A stretch of 64,000 nucleotides of DNA from Archegozetes longisetosus (Eukaryota; Arthropoda; Arachnida; Sarcoptiformes; Trhypochthoniidae): contig JAEMBT020000004.1 of the NCBI GenBank assembly GCA_018873245.2, positions 5,876,573-5,940,572 on the forward strand. The letters are read 5' to 3'. The notes under the pieces are model-generated. The model had not been told where the DNA came from, searched no databases, and saw only the letters and a program-made list of their open reading frames with translations. Positions 11,621-22,319 of the stretch are shown piece by piece. The first letter of the stretch is position 1, and every line of letters starts with the position of its first letter. A program made the translations under genes and the position numbers.

Positions 11621-12088
11621 TCAAACTCTAGCGAACGAGAGTTGTGGTCTTTCATTGGTGTAAAGCTGTCGTGACTTATTAACAGCTGATCCGTTAGTCA
11701 AGCTAGACGTCAGTCCATCCAAAAGCTCTGTCTCCCAGTCTTCGCCCGATTCTGTCGGGTCAAACTTATAGACAGGCATCAAATGGTGTCTCAGTTTGTC
11801 TAAACGTATTTTGCGTATTATTAATACAACTAATACTATCGCCAAAATGATGGCCAGTATTGCTCCAAATGACAGATAATAATAATGAGAGCCATTTGAG
11901 GAGACATCTACTAATTGTTGATCGCTTTCGACAATAGTGTTATTTGTTATATTAAATGGAATAATACTCGAGTTTGTCGTCAAACTCAATTCAGTCGACG
12001 AATCATTCATTTTGGTATCCAATAACTCGACTGCTTTTGTGCTCGAGTTCAGTCCCGATTGAGTTGAGATGATTGGAGAAGTTGTCAT
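11621..12088 (-). CDS. C3orf18/SMIM29-like single-pass membrane protein
   Basis: An intronless frame of 155 aa. The N-terminal ~70 residues are Ser/Thr/Asn-rich with six N-glycosylation sequons and likely face the lumen or cell exterior. A single membrane segment covers about residues 71-91 (LSFGAILAIILAIVLVVLII). The basic juxtamembrane stretch RKIRLDKLRHHLMPVYKFDP plus TE follows. That cytosolic motif (K/R-rich, LRHxLMPxYxFDPTE, then an acidic xxELL) is the signature of the little-studied vertebrate proteins C3orf18 and SMIM29. The N-terminal half is not alignable by eye. No function is established for the family. It is divergent from BicD across 785 bases. Confidence 0.8.
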   Translation of the reverse strand: MTTSPIISTQSGLNSSTKAVELLDTKMNDSSTELSLTTNSSIIPFNITNNTIVESDQQLVDVSSNGSHYYYLSFGAILAIILAIVLVVLIIRKIRLDKLRHHLMPVYKFDPTESGEDWETELLDGLTSSLTNGSAVNKSRQLYTNERPQLSFARV

Positions 12089-12873
12089 GACTTAAAAGCA
12101 ATCAATTAATGAGTAATTGAATTATTAATTTGAGATATGGTTTGCAAAGGAATATTAAGTGAGTTTCATAATTGAAATGATTTAATGTTAGGTCACAATT
12201 GAAAGCAAGACTTGAATAATAAATACTTTTATTGATAGATAATATTTGTTGAAACTAATGAAAACATTTATGAGATATGAATTTATTGATAAATAATACG
12301 AATGAAATAAATATTTATAACCAACTATCGTCTGCTATTCGCTCTAAACTCAGACTTAAGTAGTATTAATAAATTGACAGTAATTTTCTACACAATTATT
12401 GATCAATTTTTGGTTGAAGGGTTTGGCACAATTAAGAAAATATTTTCAACAAACAAATAATTGATTTACATGTTTTATTATAGATATGATTATTAGTGAC
12501 AAGCGTTCAGATCACTTAGTTTTCATATTTAATTGTTTGAAGTGAGTGAAAAGATAAACAACATATTTTTGTCTAAAAATTAAAGTGCATACAGATATCG
12601 TATGGTTTGTTGAACTGATTCGTTCAAGTAATGGCATGCATGGTAACAAGTAATTGCATTCGACTGTACGCAAATCGTAAGCATTTCAGGTTTTGGTAAG
12701 GATCGAGTCCAGTTTTAGTTAAAAATGATTTATATTTTAAACGCTTCTGACCATTAATTCAGATGAATGACAATAATAATGGAAAATAGAGAACAATATG
12801 ATTTTAGTAATAAGTTACTAATAAGAAAATAAGTATTAATATTGACGATAATAATAAACAAATATATTTAAAA
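12089..12873. promoter_or_regulatory. Divergent intergenic region, C3orf18-like / BicD
   Basis: Contains the upstream sequences of both genes. I see no TATA box placed convincingly for either, and no other gene. Confidence 0.35.
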
Positions 12874-15800
12874 ATGAGTGAACCAGCAATGAGTGTCGAA
12901 TCGCTTAAGAATGAAATGATTGGACTGAAGGCTGAAATAGACAGACTTAACCGAGAATTGGCTCAAACTAGCTCTGAGAAGATACAATCGGCTCAATACG
13001 GACTCGTTTTATTGGTAATCATTAGATTATCTCGATCAATGTCATCAATTTGTTATCTATCGATGAGATAGATTTTTATAATCTTTCTTCACTTTGGTTT
13101 CTCTTTTTTGTCAAATATACATTTAATTCTTAATCAATTGATAAGTCTTTCAGCTGCACTTTTCTTTGGTGTTTGTGTTGACGAAAATGATTTGAATTTG
13201 ATATGAATTATAGGACGAAAAAGAAGAGTTACAGCGAAGATATGACGAGCTGGAATCGGTTTACGAGACAACTAAAAAAGATTTGGACGATTTGAGAGAT
13301 GTATTTATACTAGATATTTGAATTCTATCTATATTGTATTTTAGCTAAGTTTTGGTTTAAATACTGATAATTGTCTATTCTGTTAAATTAAAGGCATTTA
13401 ATAAATCTCAAACAATACAAAAAGTTTCGGCGACGAGTGGTATCGAACAAGAAGAACGTCTTCTACAAGAGAGTGCTAACAAAGAAGCTACTTTTGCCAC
13501 GACTTTGCACGAACTCGAAAGAGAGCTCAAACAAGTGAGAAATAGCATTATCGGCTTACATTAAATGTTTTATAACTAAATAACTGAAATTTTGTATACA
13601 CATATAATCTAAAGGTTAGGCATGAGTTGGAACGCGTTCAGGCAGAGAAAGAACGATATATTCAGGAGATTACAGAACTTAGTAAACAAACAGAAGTCAT
13701 GGAATGGGAACGAAAAAACTTGAGAAGCGAATTGAAAGAACTTAAGTTCAGGGAATCCAGACTTTTAACAGACAATAATGAACTCGAAGAAGAAAATATA
13801 TCACTTCAGAAGCAGGTATCGTCCCTTAAATCGTCTCAAATCGATTTCGAGACATCAAAACATGAGGTGAGGCGATTGCAAGAAGAAGTGGAAGCACTTC
13901 AGGCACAACTTGAGGAATTTGAACATTTAAAAAGAATTGCTGAAAGACAGGTATGAATAAAGTCGGAAATTTTTCAACTTCAGATTTATTCAGCTTTGAT
14001 TTGATTTGTCCAGATGGAGGAGGCGTTGGAAGCATTGCAGTCAGAGAGAGAACAAAAATATGCGGTCAAGAAAGAACTGGACAAAAGAATTAATTCCGAA
14101 TCCATTCTCAATTTGAGCAGTTTTGCTGGTTTTGCTGGTCTTAAATTTGGAAGTAAGAAATCAGACAAGACGTTTTCTATCTCTCCTTTGCCTGAAATTT
14201 CTGGTCATGACTTTCTAAGAACCAAACCTGAGGCACAAATGAAAGCAATTAGTTTTGCCTCGTGTTCCAATCTCGTTCCTTCCGAAAAGCATTTAGAACC
14301 TGTTAAATCTGTTTTAATAGAGAAATGTGCTCGCAATCAGTCTGTGATAGAAAATATTAGTTTAGAGCCGAAATGCAGAAATGAGGACTTGATTCCGATC
14401 ATTACTCATGCAGAAAAAGTCGATCAAAATCGCAATCTTTTGAGTTCAAAGCAAGAAATTTCACAATGAAAAATGATAACACTAGCGATAGTGTGACATC
14501 GAGCAATAGTTGTGATAATGGCTGTTATGCATTCTGTCGAATGCTACTAACTTTAATTACCTCGTGTCTTATGGGATGCATAGCACCTTAAATTGTTTGT
14601 CCATAACAGTTCTTTCTCTTACATCAAGTTAAGTTAACATCAAATTGATGTTAATTTTCACATATATTTTATCTCTATTACGACTTCTGTTATACCTGTT
14701 GGTAGTAATTTTCAATGAAACATATTGATAAGATGTACAAATAAATTAACTTATTTAAGAGCGAATGATTGAGCTGATTGTATTAGCACATTTTTGTATA
14801 ATTAGTTTCTTGATTAGTAGTAATATTAATTTGATTACTATCACTATTTTAGATGATATGACAAACGATGGAACTGAAACATATGACGATACGATTGAAA
14901 ATAACCCAGCTCTGCAGAAGTTTGAGACTGATCTGTTACAATCACCTATTAATAACGATATAAGTCCTTCCAATACTCAGCCGTCATCATTGGAGGGCTC
15001 ACTGTTCGGTGAAGTGCACTTGAATGAAATCAAAAAGTTGGAGAGAATGTTAGAAGAAGCTGATAATCAAAAATTACAGCTCAACCAGAGATTGAATGAA
15101 TCTCAACTACTTTTAGATAAAGCCCAAACTGAACTCAATAATCAAAGTAATAAATTTTCTAAACTTTTCGAAAATATCAATTCTTTGATATCGCATTACG
15201 GTGACATCGAATTCGATACTAATATCGAAACAAACAGTGAGTTCCCAGAGTTGGCCCGTTTGAAGCACATTCTCCAGAGACAAATAAGTGATTCAAACTT
15301 GAGTCATTTAAGAGAAGAAGTGATTAAATTACAGAACAAATTGCAAGCATATGAAGTAAAGACGGCTTATTTAGAGGACGATTTGAAGACAATGACTACT
15401 ATCAGCGCAGATATTTTTGGAAACTTGAGTTTAACTCAAGAGGACTTGTTGAACATTTCAGAAGAGTTAGCATTACTTTATCACCACATCTGTTTAGGTA
15501 TAATTGTTTATTAGAGTTTTGTTGAAAATTCAAATTTTCGGGTCAGTGCTATAAAGTTCACTTCGATAGAACCTTACAGCAAAAACTCGAAGAAATTATA
15601 ATCTATGTTAAGACGTATTATAATGATGTTGATTGCATTGATAGTGAATGGAGAGACACCGAACAGAATAATGTTAGATCACGCAAATCCCGATACAATG
15701 ATGCAATCGGATTCTGTCGTTAATATCAAGTTAGAACAGCTTAAGGATAAACTTCACTATCCTAACGAGTCACTCAAAGTCATTAAATCTTTCGATTGTA

Positions 15801-16588
15801 ATCTTTTGTTGGAGACAATCCGCGATCAGTTGAAACACTTGAAAACAGCGATCGAGTCATCATTAGAGCAACGCTCCTCAAGAGCCAAATTGATAGTTCC
15901 GCAGTCGATCCCTCAACAGTCAGATATATCGTCAACGGCTTCGACGGCAGAGATTGAGGACTTACAAGACCAAGTTGTTAAGTTTAAGTCGCTTTTGTCA
16001 ACAAAACGTGAACAGATCGCCACTTTGAGAACTGTGCTTAAAGCTAATAAACAGACTGCAGAAGTGGCTTTGGCTAATTTGAAGTCTAAATATGAAACAG
16101 AAAAGGCTGTAGTCACTGAAACAATGACAAAATTGCGCAATGAATTGAAGGTACTTTGATAATTAAGTTTTGGAGTTGTAAGTATTTCTGATTTATATAT
16201 TTTTTGGAAATACTAGGCGCTGAAAGAAGACGCGGCGACGTTTGCATCATTACGTTCGATGTTTGCGGCCCGTTGTGAGGATTATGTGTCGCAAATAGAT
16301 GAACTTCAGCAACAATTTAAGGCATCTGAAGATGAAAAGAAAACACTTAATTCTCTACTTCGTATTGCTATTCAACAAAAATTAGGGTTAACTCAAAAGT
16401 TAGAGGAGCTAGAAATGGACAGAGAAAGAGTAACCCTCGGAAGAGCACCAACCAGTGGTCCACGGGTTGAACGGAGTGCCAATGGGGTCGGTCCTAATTG
16501 GCGCGGGTCTAATCGAGGAAATAGAACACCACCTAATAGGGGAGCTTTTAATCCTTCCTTAAGAGGTTCTAATAAGAGAGGGGTTTAA
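12874..16588 (+). CDS. BicD: Bicaudal-D dynein activating adaptor, 8 exons
   Basis: Links dynein-dynactin to Egalitarian/mRNA, Rab6 and nuclear-pore cargo. Exons: 12874-13014, 13214-13300, 13394-13534, 13615-13950, 14014-14152, 14853-15497, 15645-16150, 16217-16588; all junctions keep frame; 788 aa (Drosophila BicD is 782). Residues 40-43 (AQYG in SAQYGLVLL) are the CC1 box that binds dynein light intermediate chain. The CC1 core reads LKFRESRLL and [19 protein letters not shown]. The middle is divergent until [20 protein letters not shown] and [11 protein letters not shown]. The C-terminal cargo domain is nearly invariant ([56 protein letters not shown]), followed by an Arg/Gly/Asn-rich tail of about 45 residues. 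The intron after exon 5 also reads open; see the separate entry. Confidence 0.93.
14153..14469 (+). other. In-frame open read-through of BicD intron 5 (possible truncated isoform)
   Basis: If the donor at 14153 (GGA A|gtaaga) is not used, the frame stays open for 105 more codons to a TGA at 14467-14469. The protein would then end at 386 aa. An AATAAA at 14740-14745, still inside the intron, could polyadenylate such a transcript. The extension (starting [20 protein letters not shown]) matches no domain I know. It may be coding, or a chance open stretch. Confidence 0.4.
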
Positions 16589-17560
16589 AAGTTTTTATTT
16601 ATTTCATATATTTTCGGTTTTTTTTAAATCAAGTTTTACTTCAATTTTATACAATATCTGATAATCGGGATTATATGGAAAATATAAAGATTTTTATTTA
16701 TTTTATTTATTAAATTTAGCGTTTTTATTGTAATTTAAACTTGGTTTCTATTTTCAATCTATTGATCAATTGGCAGCTTTTGATATTATGCAGACTTTGT
16801 TGTACTGTATATTTTTCGCATTTAGGATTATTCTTAAGCTTCGAGTTTTATTAGTCATCACAATGCAGATGTTTATCATGTTTCAAATAATTTATTTAGA
16901 TTGAAGTGGCCTTTCATCCTATAATGCTATTTAAGCTTATTATAATTCTAATAAGAATTTTATATCTTTGGACCAACTTATCCAAAAAATATGCCATCAA
17001 TTATTCGGAATCTTATTTCCTCAACATGGAGAGAATAATGTTATGACCTATTATTAAAAATAATAAAAAGATTAATTCACACAAATTCCGATGTAATTTT
17101 CTTTTGATTATCTAATTTAATAGCTGTGAAAAATGGTGAGTTCTCTACTTTTGTTCTTGTATAATTGATATTTTATTCAGTTTGAAGCGCGTCTAAACTC
17201 AAGTATTCATTAAAGCTTGAAAACATTTTTATTAATGCAATTTTTTCACTTAAGTGTACTATAAAGTGAGCAGTACTTAATTTTGTAGCTAATGTTGAGC
17301 TACACCCGTATGACAGATGAATTACTTATATTTCTGGAGGTCAAAGAAGACTCCCAACAGTTCCGTCTCAGAAACGTCTTCTCAGTTTCGATGACCTAAT
17401 TTTGAAATTGTTGGTTTACTTATTTTTTGTCAACAAAAAGTGAAGGTAAAAGTAGACTTTCCTGTTTTAATTTGACTCTCATCTTTTGTTGAAATATCTA
17501 AAAAAGCACTCTCAGACCAGATCGCACCCTCTAAATCACTTGAGGCAATTGTAACGGACT
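16589..17560. other. BicD 3' UTR and intergenic DNA
   Basis: AT-rich sequence with no gene recognised. Several TTTATT/AATAA-like hexamers occur, but none is clearly placed as the BicD poly(A) signal. Confidence 0.35.
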
Positions 17561-17568
17561 TATATAAG
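17561..17568 (+). promoter_or_regulatory. TATA box of the cuticle protein gene
   Basis: TATATAAG lies 93 bases before the start codon at 17654. Cuticle genes typically use TATA promoters, and the spacing allows a short 5' UTR of about 60 bases. Confidence 0.65.
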
Positions 17569-17653
17569 AGAGATACACTTATAAATAAACTTCAGATAAC
17601 ATTCTGTTTTGTCTACAGTTTCACTTTCATCGCTTATATTAAAATACTGTACA

Positions 17654-18718
17654 ATGAAGTGGTTGGTAAGGAAACTTCATGTTAAACATTATTTCGTCAG
17701 TTTGAATGAGAAGTAATTCTGTTTATACGCTTGTCTATTTATCTAGATAATCGTCAATTTGATAGCTTTTAGCCAGGCCGGGCTCTTGGGCAAGACTAAT
17801 GTTTTAAGAAAAGTTGAATTGCCTCTCGAATCAGCAATACATGAACCGATAGCTCCATATTCTTTCGGTTATACCGCTGATGCAGTAGATGGTCATTCTT
17901 CTCGGGAGGAAGTTTCCGATGGTTCAGGTGATTCATCTGATTATAATTGAAAATAGCTGAAAATTTTGAATTGCGACAGAATTCATATGCAATCATTTTA
18001 TTCATATATTTGGTTTTAGGTGCTGTGCGCGGATCTTACATGATTTCATCCGCTGATGGAATCAAAAGAATTGTTAACTATATCGCAGATGAGAATGGTT
18101 TCAGAGCTCAGGTTAATTTTTTCAGATTTTTGTTTGAATTGATAAAATTTAAACAAACTTGAATAAAAATGCTAGTTTTCACAGTAAATCAATTTTCTTT
18201 GGATAGAAAATCAAAATGTAAAAATGTCTTAAATCAAACTGCAATTACAGATACAAACTAATGAGCCTGGAACTGAGAACAAGTCACCTGCAGACGTTAG
18301 TTTCGAATCATCTCAACCACCAGCAGAAGAAATTGCCCTTAAGTATGGACCTAAGTATGAGGAGTTATCTAAAATTCAAACGTTTGGATCCATTTTGAAA
18401 GAATCGCCGAAGCCTATCAAATTAAGTCAGGTTGTTGATCATTTATCAATCACACCAAATCTAAAACAAAAATCATTGATTGATATTCCATTACTCAAGA
18501 AAATCGACACTGGCTTGAACCCAGCGATATTCGCAAAGAGCTTGACTCGAGAGTTCACACCAGCACTTAGAACGCCATTGAAGTCTATCGAAACACCCAT
18601 CAAATTGTTGGCCAAATTGCCGACTCCAAAAGTGCCGCTAGCCAGTTCTTTCTATCCACAAGAGTTGGAAGTTCAAAAAAGAGATGAACTGGTCCAGAGC
18701 CGGGAGAGCTTTTATTAA
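17654..18718 (+). CDS. RR-type (chitin-binding) cuticle protein, 4 exons
   Basis: Structural exoskeleton protein. Exons: 17654-17665 (four codons only), 17747-17927, 18020-18111, 18251-18718; 250 aa. The signal peptide is split by the first intron (MKWL|IIVNLIAFSQAG, about residues 1-16), a hallmark of arthropod cuticle genes. The Rebers-Riddiford chitin-binding region spans about residues 41-97: YSFGYTADAVDGHSSREEVS, then a gap, then GAVRGSYMISSADGIKRIVN and YIADENGFRAQIQTNEPG. This fits the consensus G-x-Y-x2-x-P-D-G-x-x-x-V-x-Y-x-A-D-E-x-G-F, with A replacing P. The remainder is Pro/Lys/Leu-rich and low complexity, without further domains. Reading exon 2 past its donor hits a stop within five codons, which supports the splice. 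Confidence 0.88.
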
Positions 18719-18954
18719 GATGAAGTTGTGATTCGATCGAATGCTGACTAGGTTTTAGGACTGGTTATGGACTCTAGAATATGATGTAATGTTGTTGAGA
18801 AAGATTTGTCGAACGCTTATGCATATAATCTTGTATTTAAATAGCTACTTCCGTGTCATAGCAATTTATTGTAATATTTTATATTTGAAGCAATGCTTTT
18901 CTATGTAACAACTCATTTGGCAGTGCTTTTGTTCATCTCTATTATTAAGCATAA

Positions 18955-18960
18955 AATAAA
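18955..18960 (+). terminator. Poly(A) signal AATAAA of the cuticle gene
   Basis: First good hexamer after the cuticle stop codon, 237 bases downstream. Confidence 0.5.
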
Positions 18961-20112
18961 TCAAACAATTGTTGTTTTGAGATTTCTTTTGCCTTCATTC
19001 CTAACTACTTTTGTTTGACTAAAGTTCTTCTGAAAGAGTCATCTATTCTGAGTCTGACTTAGCACAGCTAAGATCAGAAGTTTGGCTCAAATTGAACAAA
19101 GTTTTGTTACTTCGAAGCACTTGACTTTGGTTGAAGAATTTTCTAGAAAACTTTAGTTCATATTAACAGGACACTTGACGAATGTTTTAAACTGTATTAT
19201 ACAAATGCTAGTATTATACCAGTAATAGGTTTTCAGGAGAAAAAATTTAAATTTCAAGTCCAACAAATTCAAATTTATCCACATATATAGCAGGAATATT
19301 TATTTGGTTTTAGTTACTGATTTGATTTATCGCCAAAACAAGTGCAAATGGTTAGTCTTGCTTGAAAAATAATCTTATTTCATTATTGAACACGAGAGAC
19401 CTTCCAATGGAAGAATTTGAAGTTGATCAATTTGATGAACTTTTCTTTGAGTTTAAGAATTTGCTGTAAACAGTTTAGGGTGTATCAGATTTGGTTTTTC
19501 CTGTAACAACACTGAGAAGAGGCCTATAGAGCTATTTTTGAATGTTTAGATGCCTATATTTTAGACAATTAAAACAAATCATTAGTTGTAAACTAATCAA
19601 ACAGGATTTTCAGTCATTATGCGCTTAATAGGCCTAATGAATAACCTAAAAAATAGTAGTTTTTCTCAGTATTTATTTAAGTCTATGAATAGAACATCAT
19701 TTTTATAGGACAACTTTATAATCTATACACTTAAGAATGATTTTGATTCGTTTGCGCTAATTATGTGACATATTTATCAAACAGAGAAAAATATATTTTG
19801 AAAAAAATCAATTTTATTAAACTTTGAATACAATAATTGAATTGTAAGGATATGGCACATTAAAGTATTCACGGCTTGAGTCAATTGCCAGCACAAGCTT
19901 CTGATGAAACTCGAATGATCACTGATTATGCAGAAGATTGGCGTTGGATGAATGAATCACGAATCAGTTATGATAGCAATGATTGCTTCGCTCGTTTTGA
20001 CTTAATAGCAAACGCGTTTAGGCTTTGCGATGCTTTGTTTAAATGTTTGATCACAGTATAAATTATTATTTAACTTATATTACACTTTTGCTGATAAAAA
20101 TTTATATAAATC
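18961..20112. other. Intergenic DNA and agrin 3' UTR
   Basis: No gene seen. A minus-strand AATAAA (TTTATT at 19813-19818) lies about 300 bases beyond the agrin stop and is a reasonable 3' end for that transcript. Confidence 0.4.
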
Positions 20113-22319
20113 TTATAAATCGCTGCAAAATTTCAGATTGCTTGCAGTGCTATGTGTTGTCAGGTGGAGTGTTTCGCCGTCAACTTTCACTGAATTGATG
20201 CAGCCGTTGAATCCTTGATAATATTGTGTTGGAAGACCAGTTGGCAGTCCAGGAGATCCACCTTTCAGTACAATTTTCGTGTTATTATAAAATCTAATGT
20301 TATTGTACTTATTTCTAAGCTATAGTCTCACTAATCGATGACTTTACGCAAAATAACTAACAGTTAAATAATTGCGAATTTCTTGACTATAGTCATCAAT
20401 TGGACATAAAATAATTTTGACATAATTGGGACTTGTGTCACTCAAGTCAAATTGATTCTAATCCTATGAGAATGACATATAATTATTCTAAAAAAACTTT
20501 CCATTCGCGTAAGTTGTTCCTGAACTTTAACACAAAGATTTACATCTTGTGATAAAAATAATTTTCATTTCGTCTGAAGGTCTTTCTAGAAAATGTTAGT
20601 TAATTTTGGTTGTCAAGTGAACTTAAGCTTAAAAATGAGTGAAAGTTAAGCTGGAAGAAAATAATTATTTGGATGGAATGAAAACAGGAGTATAAATTTG
20701 CAGTTCAGATTATAAAGACTCTATTGAGGCAAACACCTATAACATATTATTAATTCTAGAAGCGAGCGCTTCAAACCTCATTTTCAATATTATGTCGTTT
20801 GACAAGTAGAAGATAAGTGAATAGTCTGATCCAATGTCTAATAACCTAAATTTAAAGTGAAAAAACACTCTACAGACCTATCCAGAGCACTCCATCGGTA
20901 TTTAATTCAGTAGCTCCGGGCTCTGAAGTGCCGCTAATTGCTGATTGATTATCGATATGCATTACACCCAATCTTTTGTTCCTGGAAAACAAGGTAATGA
21001 AAAATACGATGAAAGTAATATTGAATGTTTAAAAATAATTTAATAAAAATGTTTTCCCTACCTATGCACAAATACTGTATGCCACAGGCCATCGTCGACT
21101 CGCGACTCACTTTTCAGTATTAATAAATCTCTCTGTTTTCCTAAATTAAAACTTAGTTCTAAATAGCCGTTAGAAACCGCTAATGAAAGGTAGTCTCCGT
21201 GTGTGGTGGCGCCTTTGTTTAACCAAAGAATAATTCCATTTGGCTGTTCAGTACGAAATGTAACTTCGAATTTGTTCTCTTTCTGTCCCTCAACTCTGCA
21301 TTAGTAGAATGAATAAGTTTTCTAAATTATTATCGATTAAACATTTCGATATTGAAGTGGGATAAGTACTCATAATTATTGTATTAGAGACATGCAAACA
21401 CATCAACACATACCCCATTTCTCCAGATTCCGTACTGTGAGTATCATCGCTATAACCATATAATTATAAGAACAGAATAGAAAACAGTTTTCAGTTATTC
21501 CCAAATTATAAGTTAGTTTAGCTTCAAATAAAGTTAGTTCTCATTGCATTCATACGCATTGATTTAGTGACAATTTGAGTCTAAGTCAAATATATGTTCG
21601 TTTAAACGTTATTGCAAACGAACTAAATTGTAATTTAAAAGTAATAAAACATATAGTATGAAAAACTTACTAAATTAGTCAAAGTATAGAGTAATGTAAA
21701 AGTTTTGAACATTAGCTCTTTATCAATGAGCCTCAGTGGAGTGCTTATAAAACTTTTTCTATACTTTTACTTTTTTTCTATTTTTATTTCGTTCAAATTG
21801 AGCTTTGAAAAAGTCAACTTTTTCTCGTGCAATAGGGTTAAAAATAAATATTTCTTCTGTCCATCAGTTTTTCATTCACTTATACTCATGAGAATAATAA
21901 AATTTTGATTGATTAAGAGCTTATGAACAAAATTAGAAAAGAAAAACCATTTGGTTAAAGATAGCAGCTTTGGATTAGGGTATAATTATTAGATAGTCTA
22001 TTAGAAGACAAGCTAGATAATTGAAAGAGGTAATCAAGAGTGATTGAAAATTGAAATTAAAGTTTTGCTTACACGGTGGTAATTTTATTGGGAAACATAA
22101 GAAAAGTGTTTCCAGAGAATGAGACCGGTTTAGTCAAGTCTTCTTTTTCCATCACTGTAATTAAGAAAAATGAACTAATCTTTTTTTCTATTCTTAAATC
22201 TCTTCATACGCTTTAGTTACAGCTATTCTACTTTTAACATACTAGTAATAGTTAACACATACATTTGTCACATTTCTTTCCAGTGTACTTCACACTACAT
22301 TTACATATGTAATCATTCA
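20113..22319 (-). CDS. AGRN: Agrin last EGF and LG3 domain to the stop (6 exons, including a 36-nt cassette)
   Basis: Exons 22263-22319 (end of [19 protein letters not shown]), 22073-22154, 21414-21449 (36 nt), 21062-21295, 20878-20981 and 20113-20261. LG3 reads [18 protein letters not shown], [[12 protein letters not shown], cassette], [60 protein letters not shown] and [39 protein letters not shown], ending KFCSDL and TAA. The C-terminal cysteine pair of LG domains is present. The 36-nt exon is phase 2 on both sides. Confidence 0.92.

Noticed and set aside
17125-17145. An ATG followed directly by a good donor (aaaatg|gtgagt), possible first exon of another cuticle gene
   Set aside because: No compatible second exon or TATA element found before the real cuticle gene at 17654.
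19876-20061. Plus-strand 61-aa frame next to the agrin stop
   Set aside because: Antisense to the agrin 3' UTR; no domain, starts from a non-ATG codon.
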